36,226 nucleotides of DNA from Candidatus Saccharibacteria bacterium UBA5145 (GTDB lineage: Bacteria > Patescibacteriota > Saccharimonadia > Saccharimonadales > UBA4665). The first letter of the stretch is position 1, and every line of letters begins with the position of its first letter. The notes below the pieces were generated by a model that saw nothing but the letters and a program-made list of their open reading frames with translations, was not told the DNA's origin and searched no databases. The stretch spans positions 5,188 through 41,413 of the forward strand of contig DHXX01000001.1 in the NCBI GenBank assembly GCA_002413865.1, given 5' to 3'. A program made the position numbers and the translations under genes. This document shows positions 23,530 through 31,052 of this stretch, in pieces.

Positions 23530-23690
23530 AGAACTCATTGCATATTTCCCTACGTAACGAAAGCCACCCTGATGAGTACACTTTAATAGTTGTTGAGAGG
23601 AAGCGTATCGATAGATACTGTAACGAACAAAACTGTTAAAGTGTGCCGTCAGGGTGGGTTGTAGTAGAGGGGAAATATGCAATGAGTTCT
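23530..23690. repeat. Long hairpin element, copy 2
   Basis: Perfect 21-bp terminal inverted repeats at 23530-23550 and 23670-23690 (arms begin AGAACTCATTGCATATTT). A second nested stem joins CCACCCTGATGAGTACACTT (from 23564) with 23636-23657, and an apical GTATC/GATAC hairpin sits in the middle. The whole 161 bp could fold into one rod. No ORF; one end coincides with the stop codon of the trehalase gene. Related to the 22767-22930 element by its arm text. Confidence 0.85.
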
Positions 23691-24970
23691 TACAAAGGTC
23701 GATCGACGTAATCCTGGCAGAGTCGCTCGAACACACCGTTGGTCCAGCCGAAACCCTCCTGTGAGGGGTAGACGCCCTTGAGTGGTGGCTTGTCCGGCGA
23801 AACGACATTGTACTTCTCCAGGAATACGCCGTGGGCGTTGTACCAGTTAAGGTTAGTCTTGAGCCACTTCATAGCTATGCGGCGGGCATCGGTATGATAG
23901 CCGTAACGCTCGAGACCCTTAATGACGACGTAGTGGAGGGGCGCCCAGCCGTTGGGATAGGCCCACTGCGTCGGCATGCTGCCGAGCACAAATTGGCCAA
24001 CCGGCAGCGAGTCGGTCGTCGCCAAACCGCCTTTATTCTCAAACCGGCGCAGCCCCTTGACTAGGGCGGCAGCCTGCTTGGCGTCGACCATACCGGCCCA
24101 CATCGGGAAAAAGGCGGCTAGACTACTGGTACTACTCCGTTTTTCTTTGACGTAGTTGTAATCATAGTACAAGCCCCGGATACGATCCCACATCAAACTA
24201 TTCATAGTGGCTTTGCGCCGGTCCGCGGCGTCGTCCCAATGCGCCGCTTCGCGCTTATCGTCGAACAAGCGGGCAGCGCGGGCAAAGTCAGCTTCGTACT
24301 TGTACAGCAAGGCGTTTAGGTCGACGGGCAAAAAGTTGAGGGCCCGTCGATTAAAGCGCGGCGTCATATCCCAACCGCTCTCGGCTTCGGCGAGATCGTG
24401 CAGGTAGTTGATGTCGTAATAGCGGCTGAGCCCCTTGTACACCTGGCGCTCGTTCGGTTTTTTAATACCCAGCCACACCGTGGTGTATTCCTGTTTGGCA
24501 AGCTCGATGGCTTGTTTGAGCCAGGCGGTTCCCGGATCGTAGGCCTGGTAGATATCGAAAATGAAGGTCGTCAAGAACGGTGGCTGGGAGCGACCCATCA
24601 GGTAGGTGCGTGACGCGTTGGGTACGATTTTGAAGCGCGTGAACAGCGCCATCAGGTCTTCCAAAATGCCGCTGACCAAGGCTTGGTGGTCGGCGTCGAG
24701 CAGGCCCTGTACCATGAAGTAGCTGTCCCAGTAATAGAGTTCGTTATAATCAAAGCCCGTTTTTTCGTTGTACGAAGGTACTAGGTAAGGTTTGGGCAAG
24801 CCCAACAGGCTCTCGTCGTCTTTGGGGTGAAAGCGCTCGACGTGCGGCCAATAGGCTTTGATATGATCACGGGCGGCGCGGACATCGGCGGGCGTCAATT
24901 CCTTATCGGGGCGAAACGATAGTTGGAGCGTCTTGGCGACAAAATCTTTGGCAATACTAAATGATGACAT
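23690..24970 (-). CDS. Trehalase (glycoside hydrolase family 37), cytoplasmic
   Basis: Hydrolyses trehalose to two glucose. The 426 residues show the GH37 landmarks: ELYYWDSYFMVQGLL (77-91), PNASRTYLMGRSQPP (117-131), ESGWDMTPRF with the acid Asp201, QWAYPNGWAPLHY (335-347; family QWDxPxGWAP, with Asp replaced by Ala), the base Glu385 in FLEKYNV, and SQEGFGWTNG (403-412). There is no signal peptide, so it acts on internal or imported trehalose. No transporter or regulator is adjacent. For an organism with reduced metabolism this offers a simple glucose source; which host trehalose it uses is speculation. Confidence 0.9.
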   Translation of the reverse strand: MSSFSIAKDFVAKTLQLSFRPDKELTPADVRAARDHIKAYWPHVERFHPKDDESLLGLPKPYLVPSYNEKTGFDYNELYYWDSYFMVQGLLDADHQALVSGILEDLMALFTRFKIVPNASRTYLMGRSQPPFLTTFIFDIYQAYDPGTAWLKQAIELAKQEYTTVWLGIKKPNERQVYKGLSRYYDINYLHDLAEAESGWDMTPRFNRRALNFLPVDLNALLYKYEADFARAARLFDDKREAAHWDDAADRRKATMNSLMWDRIRGLYYDYNYVKEKRSSTSSLAAFFPMWAGMVDAKQAAALVKGLRRFENKGGLATTDSLPVGQFVLGSMPTQWAYPNGWAPLHYVVIKGLERYGYHTDARRIAMKWLKTNLNWYNAHGVFLEKYNVVSPDKPPLKGVYPSQEGFGWTNGVFERLCQDYVDRPL

Positions 24971-25018
24971 TCTACTTCCAGCCTAGCGGTTGCCAACATA
25001 CAGGTCAAGCTTATTTGG

Positions 25019-25082
25019 ATTGAAAGTTCATAAAGTTAGTTGAGGCCCGATTTAGCTTTCAATTTTATGACGTTTTTACTAT
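25019..25082. repeat. AAAGTTCATAAAGTT-type palindrome, degenerate
   Basis: TTGAAAGTTCATAAAGTTAG and, inverted, AGCTTTCAATTTTATGACGT in the 134-bp gap between trehalase and the dehydrogenase gene. Same family as 5986, 18207 and 28935. Confidence 0.65.
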
Positions 25083-25104
25083 ATAGCACGATAACTATTG
25101 GCCA

Positions 25105-25854
25105 CTACATAACTTGTTCGGTGGGTCGAATCAACACTTCGTTGACACTAACGTGCGCCGGCTGGCTGACGGCATAGACAATACCAGCCGCGATGTCCTC
25201 GGCCTCCAAGCGCTTGATGTCGCCGACGCGCGCTCGCACTTGGTCGCGCACTTCTGCGCGGTTGTGACTAATCAGTTCAGTGTTAACAGCACCTGGTTCA
25301 ATCAAGATGGTTCGCAGTCCGGTATTGTCGCTGGCGAGTTCTTGGCGCAAGGCATCGGTAAAGGCACAAACACCCCACTTGGTCAGATTATAGACAGCAC
25401 TGCCTTGGCGCGTCGTGCGACCAGCCACACTGGAGACGTTTACGATATCTCCGCTACGCTGTTTTTTCATAATCGGTAGTGCGGCATGCGTCATATACAG
25501 TAAGCCAAGCACGTTTAGATTAATCATGCGTTCCCACTCTTCGAGCGGCGCATTTTGGACTGGTCCGAGTAGCATGACACCGGCGTTGTTGATTAAAATA
25601 TCGATCTTTCCCCAAGTATTTTCAACATGCGTAACCAGCTGTTCGCAGGCTACTTTATCGGTAACGTCGGCTTCAACAGCCATGGCAATTCCGCCAGCAG
25701 CTTCAATCTCGGATACTAAAATATCGAGCTTGTTTTTGCGTCGAGCAGCCACAGCAACCTTGACGCCAAGCTTAGCTAACTTGCGGGCAGTGGCCTCGCC
25801 AATACCACTCGACGCTCCCGTGACGATGGCAACTTTATTTTTTAGATTAGTCAT
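25105..25854 (-). CDS. Short-chain dehydrogenase/reductase (SDR)
   Basis: A 249-residue classical SDR. Rossmann nucleotide motif TGASSGIG (12-19), NNAG (89-92), catalytic Ser141/142 in VSSVAG and YNLTK with Tyr155 and Lys159; the cofactor specificity loop AARRK after strand 2 suggests NADP(H). It resembles the YdfG/serine-dehydrogenase-like subgroup of broad-substrate oxidoreductases, but the substrate cannot be read from sequence. AGGAGG lies 7 nt before the ATG, one of the few strong ribosome-binding sites in the window. Confidence 0.93.
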   Translation of the reverse strand: MTNLKNKVAIVTGASSGIGEATARKLAKLGVKVAVAARRKNKLDILVSEIEAAGGIAMAVEADVTDKVACEQLVTHVENTWGKIDILINNAGVMLLGPVQNAPLEEWERMINLNVLGLLYMTHAALPIMKKQRSGDIVNVSSVAGRTTRQGSAVYNLTKWGVCAFTDALRQELASDNTGLRTILIEPGAVNTELISHNRAEVRDQVRARVGDIKRLEAEDIAAGIVYAVSQPAHVSVNEVLIRPTEQVM

Positions 25855-25923
25855 TCAGTTCCTCCTATTACCAGCTAAGTATATCTAGTTGCATCGCCGA
25901 GGACTGTAAGACAATTAACAGCT

Positions 25924-26097
25924 TTATACGGAATTACTCGAGAGGTGCCACAAGTGGCAATACCGGCAATGATAGGCGCGCACCGTACTGCCGTAGCGAT
26001 ACTCCACCACGGTAGCCGTCGTTTCGGCCTGCTTTTTGGTGTCGAACGCTAGTTTGTCATGGCAAGGCAAGTCGTCGACGGTCGATTCATTGTTCAT
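25924..26097 (-). CDS. Small zinc-ribbon protein
   Basis: 57 residues from MNNESTVDDLP. Cys and His pattern: CHDK near the N-terminus, then YHCRYCHLWHLSS at the C-terminus, with a helical stretch (FDTKKQAETTATVVEYRYG) between. This is the shape of small treble-clef/zinc-ribbon proteins seen in phages and actinobacteria. Function unknown. The start was chosen over an ATG at 26133 because that one lies in repeat DNA and because a TATACT box is 7 nt before 26097. Confidence 0.65.
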   Translation of the reverse strand: MNNESTVDDLPCHDKLAFDTKKQAETTATVVEYRYGSTVRAYHCRYCHLWHLSSNSV

Positions 26098-26104
26098 AAT
26101 CACC

Positions 26105-26110
26105 AGTATA
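26105..26110 (-). promoter_or_regulatory. -10 box of the zinc-ribbon gene
   Basis: TATACT on the minus strand, 7 nt before the ATG. This supports the shorter start. Confidence 0.5.
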
Positions 26111-26123
26111 GAGCCCCTCGGTC

Positions 26124-26165
26124 GGAAGTTCATAAAGTTAGGCGACAGTTCGCTCTACGAACTTT
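26124..26165. repeat. AAAGTTCATAAAGTT-type half palindrome
   Basis: GAAGTTCATAAAGTTAGGCG followed by the inverted CGAACTTTGTGG, between the zinc-ribbon gene and the end of the MFS gene. Partly decayed. Confidence 0.5.
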
Positions 26166-26170
26166 GTGGT

Positions 26171-27622
26171 CTAGACGAGCCCGGGCTCGGCGATCGCTTC
26201 GCCGCGGTGCTCGCGGATAAACAACACCGTAACCAGCGATGACAAGAGCGCGAAGCCAATAGCCGTATAGAAGGCGTGGCTAAAACCTTGGACTTGGGCG
26301 TGGGCCAGTGTCAATGGAGCGCTGGCTGCAGATTGATGTACTTTCAAATACGTCACGGCGCTGGAAGCCGAAATACCAGACAGTATGGCTAGGCCGAGCG
26401 AGCCACCGATCTGCTGCGACGTGTTGAGTAAGCCAGACGCCAAACCGGACTCTTTGTGGGGCACGCCGGTCGTGCCGGCAATCGTAATCGAGATAAACGA
26501 CAAGCCAAGCCCAAAGGCCATCAAGACTAGACCCGGAAAGACGTTACCAAAGTAGGTACCGTCCACCCGCATGTGAGCTAACAAAAACAGGCCGAGGGCC
26601 AAAAATAATGGTCCGGCTACTAAAGGCTTTTTATAACCGATCTTACCGATCACGTGCTGCATGACCACCGAAACGCCGCCAATCACAAACGTTACCGGCA
26701 AAAAGCACAAGCCGGCGCGAATCGGCGAATAGTGCAAAATGTTCTGGACGTACAACGAAACAAAGAAAAACAAAGAAAAGGCCCCGGCAGTTATCGGTAG
26801 CTGCACCATGTTGGCAAAGGGAACGTTACCAATCCTAAAAATATGCAAGGGCATCAGGGCGTGCTTGGAGCGGCTCTCGTTATAGACAAATGAGGCTAGC
26901 AGCGCGGCGCTAATTGTCAAAAACGACACGGTGTGCAAGCTCAACCAACCGTAGCTCGGAGCTTTGGTAAGTGTATAGACCAAGAGCATCAGGCCCGACG
27001 TCACGAGCACCGCTCCGGGTAGATCGAGTTTGTTGTGGTGGAGGTCGGCTCGGCTTTCCGGAACATACAAGTTGGCCGCTACTACCACGGCGATACCGAC
27101 GGGCACGTTTACAAAGAAGTTCCAACGCCAATCCAAATACTCAGTCAGTATACCGCCCACCAGTACTCCGGTGGCCGCACCACCGGCCGCGACGGCGCCC
27201 CAAACGCTGAGGGCTTTGGCTCGTTCCTTGCCTTCTTTAAAGGTCGTCAGCACGATTGACAGCGCCGCTGGCGACATAAAGGCCGCCGCCAAACCCTGAA
27301 CACCGCGCAACACCTCTATCATGATACTGTTTTGCGACAAACCACAGAGCAGCGAAGCCGTCGAAAAGGCCGTGACGGCATAGACGAACATTTTTTTGCG
27401 CCCATACAAGTCGGCTGCGCGTCCCCCCAAAAGCAAAAAACCACCAAAAGCCAGGGTGTAGGCCGTGACAATCCATTGCAAGCTGCTCGGGCTGGTAAAG
27501 TGCAGGCTGCGATAAATAGACGGCAGAGCGACGTTGACAATCGAGCTATCGAGCACGACCATAAACTGGGCGACGGCCACAATTGCTAACACTAAATTCT
27601 TATGGACTAGTCTTCGAACCAT
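26171..27622 (-). CDS. MFS drug exporter, DHA2 (EmrB/QacA) family
   Basis: A 483-residue inner-membrane proton antiporter. DHA2 family signs: LDSSIVNVALPSI in helix 1 (24-36, motif D1), LQWIVTAYTLAFGGFLLLGGRAADLYGRKKMF (48-79, including motif A GRxxDxxGRK), and a length fitting 14 helices. It exports lipophilic or cationic compounds in relatives; the substrate is unknown. AAGAAGGG is 8 nt before the ATG. A palindromic site lies in its leader (27670-27687) and a relic-like reading frame lies upstream, where many homologues have a MarR or TetR regulator. Confidence 0.92.
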   Translation of the reverse strand: MVRRLVHKNLVLAIVAVAQFMVVLDSSIVNVALPSIYRSLHFTSPSSLQWIVTAYTLAFGGFLLLGGRAADLYGRKKMFVYAVTAFSTASLLCGLSQNSIMIEVLRGVQGLAAAFMSPAALSIVLTTFKEGKERAKALSVWGAVAAGGAATGVLVGGILTEYLDWRWNFFVNVPVGIAVVVAANLYVPESRADLHHNKLDLPGAVLVTSGLMLLVYTLTKAPSYGWLSLHTVSFLTISAALLASFVYNESRSKHALMPLHIFRIGNVPFANMVQLPITAGAFSLFFFVSLYVQNILHYSPIRAGLCFLPVTFVIGGVSVVMQHVIGKIGYKKPLVAGPLFLALGLFLLAHMRVDGTYFGNVFPGLVLMAFGLGLSFISITIAGTTGVPHKESGLASGLLNTSQQIGGSLGLAILSGISASSAVTYLKVHQSAASAPLTLAHAQVQGFSHAFYTAIGFALLSSLVTVLFIREHRGEAIAEPGLV

Positions 27623-27640
27623 TCGTAAAACCCTTCTTAA

Positions 27641-27787
27641 TTACTCGACTGAACTGTCTATCTTGTCACTATACTTAGTAGAGTATAACAGGTTCCTGGT
27701 CGCATTTTGAAGTCGATCCCGCAGCAATTTCATCTGGGCGGCGGTTAGCGTTTGGCAAAAAATTGCATTCTTACACCAAAAGTGTGA
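27641..27787 (-). pseudogene. Possible relic of a small regulator gene upstream of the exporter
   Basis: An open frame of 48 codons between stops, without a usable upstream start, reads FCQTLTAAQMKLLRDRLQNA and continues to a TAA just before the MFS ribosome-binding site. The TLTAAQxxxLRxxLxxA pattern resembles the last helix of MarR-type regulators, but the rest is absent. It could equally be chance. Confidence 0.25.
27670..27687. promoter_or_regulatory. Palindromic site before the MFS gene
   Basis: TATACT-TAGTAG-AGTATA, a perfect 6-bp inverted repeat. On the minus strand the TATACT half can serve as the exporter -10, about 60 nt before its ATG, so a repressor bound here would block it. Confidence 0.4.
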
Positions 27788-27794
27788 TTATGTA

Positions 27795-27822
27795 TTGCTT
27801 ATTGGTTTTTTTATGCTATAAT
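27795..27822 (+). promoter_or_regulatory. Promoter of the 27895 gene
   Basis: -35 TTGCTT (27795-27800), 16-bp spacer, -10 TATAAT (27817-27822) with an upstream TGC extension. A leader of about 65 nt follows, rich in G and C, with possible small hairpins. Confidence 0.65.
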
Positions 27823-27894
27823 ACAATTCAATCAAATTGAGGTTTGGGCGGTGGAAATCATTCCCCGACACACCCCTCCGGAGTCAGATAAAAC

Positions 27895-28869
27895 ATGAGC
27901 CTGAACGAATTAACCGACTACTACCCCCTCCGCCTCCAGCTGCGCCGTCGTTCGCTCAAGCTTAGCCTGCTCAAGGCAACCGGACGCTTCCAGAAATATA
28001 CTAAGTCCTTAGTCCGCCGCGCCCGCAGCAAAACCATTGCCTTCGCCCGCCGCCAATACTACCCGACTAGCGCTTACGCCGATCTGCGGATAGCCGCGGC
28101 CCGCAACGAAGACACCTTCATCACCGCCCTGATGCTACTAGTCGTCCTGACTTTTAGCATTACTACGACTGGCTTCCAATTTCTGCTCACCTTCTTGGGG
28201 ACGGCCACGGCAGTCGCCGATTTGACGCACGTCAACGGTAGCCTCCTCCTACTCGTCAGCTTCGCGATTCCGGCCATACTTGGCGGCTGGGTCGCCGCCT
28301 TTCTCGTTAATGTGTTTTCGATTACTTTGATGGACGGCGCCACTCGCAAAATCAATCAATCAGTCCGGCTCACTATCCGGCGTGGCCTGCGCGCCGCCAG
28401 CCGGACGGCCAACGCCTGGTTGTTAGTGATTGCCTTGCTGGCTACGGCGCCGTTAGCCCTATTGATAATTAGTTCCATCTATACGCACTTCGTGACTATT
28501 TCCAAAACAGCTATTCTGGCCGCCATCCCCTACGCCCTCGTCGCCTGCGCCTTATGGGTCGTCTACGTTCTAGCCCAGTACAGTTTGGTGCCATCGGTGG
28601 CTCTGTTTGAACCCGACCTGGCGCTGCCAAAAGTCTTGGGTCGCAGCCGCCACTTGGTCAAACGCCGTGGCCGTATCTTTAGTATCGTGATTTACCTGCT
28701 GGCCGCCGTGGCCGTGGCCGCCGCTTACCTGATGGCCAGCCTCATCCAGAACATTTTCCATATCGATAAAGCCGCTTTGGTATCGATTGGTGCGCTGGCC
28801 GCCGTCCTCGGCAGCCACGGCCTGATGGTGATGCTCTATCGCAAGCGTAAACTCGCCCGCAAGAATTAG
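27895..28869 (+). CDS. Polytopic membrane protein of unknown function
   Basis: 324 residues. A basic, Arg/Lys-rich soluble N-terminus (1-75) precedes about six membrane helices (around 78-100, 107-140, 175-197, 207-232, 260-285 and 292-312) and a basic C-terminus (YRKRKLARKN). The arrangement recalls membrane domains annotated as glycerophosphodiesterase-associated or DUF-type permease-like proteins, but no diagnostic motif is seen and I assign no function. It has a strong promoter and is a single-gene unit, convergent with the FKBP gene. Confidence 0.6.
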   Translation: MSLNELTDYYPLRLQLRRRSLKLSLLKATGRFQKYTKSLVRRARSKTIAFARRQYYPTSAYADLRIAAARNEDTFITALMLLVVLTFSITTTGFQFLLTFLGTATAVADLTHVNGSLLLLVSFAIPAILGGWVAAFLVNVFSITLMDGATRKINQSVRLTIRRGLRAASRTANAWLLVIALLATAPLALLIISSIYTHFVTISKTAILAAIPYALVACALWVVYVLAQYSLVPSVALFEPDLALPKVLGRSRHLVKRRGRIFSIVIYLLAAVAVAAAYLMASLIQNIFHIDKAALVSIGALAAVLGSHGLMVMLYRKRKLARKN

Positions 28870-28934
28870 TCGGGTAGTGAAATAGTTGGATAGTGGGATA
28901 GAGGGAGTTCGGTTCGAGCGAAATGTTTCATGAG

Positions 28935-29021
28935 TTGAAAGTTATAAAGTTTATAAAATTAAAAGTCAGCCCAGGGCTGCAGCTCACTTTACAACTTTCA
29001 ACTTTATAAACTTTCTACTAT
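28935..29021. repeat. AAAGTTATAAAGTT-type palindrome
   Basis: TTGAAAGTTATAAAGTTTAT and, inverted, AACTTTCAACTTTATAAACT around a GC-rich centre (CAGCCCAGGGCTGCAG). It occupies the gap between two convergent genes and may stop transcription from both sides. Confidence 0.7.
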
Positions 29022-29034
29022 TGCGCCGTTATCG

Positions 29035-29724
29035 TTATTGCACTTCGAGCAGCTGCACTTCGAAGACCAACGTCGCGTTCGCCGGGATGGGACCTTGGCC
29101 GGCCGAGCCATAGCCGACAGCCGGCGGGACGATAATCAAGCGCGTGCCGCCAACCTTCATGCCCGCCAGGCCCTGTTCCCAGCCCGGGATAACAGCGTGG
29201 GCACCGAGCGTAAAGATAAATGGCTGGAGCTTGCCATCGCTACCGGTCCGTGAAGCGTCAAATAGCTGGCCATTGGTGAGCCAGCCTTTATAATAAACTG
29301 CTGCTTTCATAGTGTCTTTTAGCTCCGCACCCTGCCCGACTTGGATGTCTCCAAACAGCGCACTCGTGCCATCCTTGTACTTGTCGTATTGACCAAACGT
29401 GGTCGGGTCCGGTTCCTTAAGCGCCGTGGAGCCATTGGCGGTTGAGCCGCTGGCGCCGGATGGTTGCGATGCATTGAGCTGGCCGAGATTATTCGCACTT
29501 GGTGCCGAATTAACGGCTATATTTGTGGCTGAGTTGGACGGGGCGGTTTGATCGGCCGTTGGCTGAACAGTCTGGCCATAGATTCGCTCGTTGTCATGTA
29601 AACTTGATAGGTTCTGACCCAACTGACCGGCGTTGTGTGTCCGGAACACCCAGACACTAGCCGCCAAAAGGGCCAGCACGGCGAGACTCGCACCACCAAT
29701 AATTACATATTTGTTTTTAAACAT
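29035..29724 (-). CDS. FKBP-type peptidyl-prolyl isomerase, membrane-anchored
   Basis: 229 residues: an uncleaved signal anchor (about 6-27, VIIGGASLAVLALLAASVWVF), a Gln/Asn/Ser/Ala-rich linker (28-110), then an FKBP domain (about 125-229) with YYKGWLTNGQLFDASRTGSDG, FTLGAHAVIPGWEQGLAGMKVGGTRLIIVPP and GYGSAGQGPIPANATLVFEVQLLEV. The active-site aromatic pocket (FDAS, VIPGWE, GYG) is intact. It would assist folding of exported proteins outside the membrane, such as the proline-rich surface proteins of this window. A TACACT box is 7 nt before the ATG. Confidence 0.93.
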   Translation of the reverse strand: MFKNKYVIIGGASLAVLALLAASVWVFRTHNAGQLGQNLSSLHDNERIYGQTVQPTADQTAPSNSATNIAVNSAPSANNLGQLNASQPSGASGSTANGSTALKEPDPTTFGQYDKYKDGTSALFGDIQVGQGAELKDTMKAAVYYKGWLTNGQLFDASRTGSDGKLQPFIFTLGAHAVIPGWEQGLAGMKVGGTRLIIVPPAVGYGSAGQGPIPANATLVFEVQLLEVQ

Positions 29725-29731
29725 ACTTAGA

Positions 29732-29737
29732 AGTGTA
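29732..29737 (-). promoter_or_regulatory. -10 box of the FKBP gene
   Basis: TACACT on the minus strand, 7 nt before the ATG; leaderless arrangement like metG. Confidence 0.5.
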
Positions 29738-29781
29738 AATCAGCCAGCGCCTAAGCACAAACGCAATTTGGCCGGTAAAGT

Positions 29782-30951
29782 CTACTCCGATTCTTCCGAG
29801 CTAGATTCTGCTTGAAGTATGACGTAATGTGGTCGAGTGAATTGTTTTTTAAGGCTCAGTAAGGCCATCCCGCTGCCCATCCAAAGGGACGCCAGGCCAA
29901 CGAAAATGCCAAGGATCGGGATTAGGCCGACGACGAGAACGATTAGCGCACCGACTAGCATAATGACGATCGGATTAGGCTGATTCCTGAGCAGTAACCT
30001 ACCCAAATAATAGCTCGCAAACAACCCGCTGAACGCTAGAATTAGCAGCCACATGAGCAGGAACAGCAGGGCCAACGGTAGACCAACCACCGTTAACAGA
30101 AGGGCAACAAATAGGATGGGGAACATGAATCCAGCCACCACGCCGACCAGCAGGGTTTTGAGGGGCGCCTCAACCGCTTCCCTGGTCACAACGTGAAACA
30201 GCTGCGGCAGCAGCAACACGAGGGCCAAGGCCACGATGAGCAGCGAAATGATGGTATACAGCCCCGTCAGTACGTTAAAACCAAACAGCCGGTTACGGTG
30301 GCTTGGTCTCTCTTGAGGTGCATATTGGGTCGTCGTGCCGACTATGGTGGCTCCCTTGGCGATGTTAGCTTGATTGGTACTGGTGTAGGACAAGTCGCCA
30401 CCGACGCGAGCGTCGGAACCGAGCGTTAAGTGTTCGGAAGTTGCTTTGACTTCCCGCCCAATACTATTTGACAGCACCACCGTTTGGGCCGCTAACGCCG
30501 CGTCGCGCCCAATCACACCGTTCAGGTTGACGTCGGACGCTGCGACACTGGCGTCGCCCGCCACGTTGCCGGACCCCTCCAACGAGAATGTTTGGGCGGC
30601 AATCGAGCTGTTGCGGCTAACGTCGCCGCTAATCGTCACGTTCTGACCGGCCAGTCGGACGTCGCCGTTGACCGTACCAGCAATCCGAATAGTTTGGGCT
30701 GCACAGATGACATCACCCTCGACGGTGCCGCTAATCGTCACGTTCTGACCGGCACAAAACACATCGCCATTCACCGTACCGGCGATATCGATGTTTCTGC
30801 CCGAAGCCCACAGCGTATTGTTTACCACCTGCCCCTCGGCAACGGTGATATTGTCACCCGAGCGGAAGCTCTGCGCGGCCGCGACCCCCACCCCAAAAAT
30901 CAATGTCAGCAAAAGTAGTAATGCGATGATCAGAATTTTTGCTTTCCTCAT
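29782..30951 (-). CDS. Exported bactofilin-like (polymer-forming) protein with C-terminal membrane helices
   Basis: 389 residues. A signal peptide (5-26) is followed by a beta-helix of short repeats (about 30-205) such as NIDIAGTVNGDVFCAGQNVTISGTVEGDVICAAQTIRIAGTVNGDV, the pattern of bactofilin/polymer-forming cytoskeletal domains. Then come about four membrane helices (230-375) and an acidic tail (AESSSEESE). The signal peptide places the beta-helix outside, unlike cytoplasmic bactofilins, so it may form an external scaffold or lattice. GGAGG precedes the ATG. Single gene. Confidence 0.7.
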   Translation of the reverse strand: MRKAKILIIALLLLLTLIFGVGVAAAQSFRSGDNITVAEGQVVNNTLWASGRNIDIAGTVNGDVFCAGQNVTISGTVEGDVICAAQTIRIAGTVNGDVRLAGQNVTISGDVSRNSSIAAQTFSLEGSGNVAGDASVAASDVNLNGVIGRDAALAAQTVVLSNSIGREVKATSEHLTLGSDARVGGDLSYTSTNQANIAKGATIVGTTTQYAPQERPSHRNRLFGFNVLTGLYTIISLLIVALALVLLLPQLFHVVTREAVEAPLKTLLVGVVAGFMFPILFVALLLTVVGLPLALLFLLMWLLILAFSGLFASYYLGRLLLRNQPNPIVIMLVGALIVLVVGLIPILGIFVGLASLWMGSGMALLSLKKQFTRPHYVILQAESSSEESE

Positions 30952-31052
30952 GGTCGGCCTCCGTTTGTCTTCGGTTACAGGTAATTACAGCGTGTGCATA
31001 CCCTCATAAATACGCCCAAATCCCCACCCTGTCTGTAATTTTTCTTCCAGAC

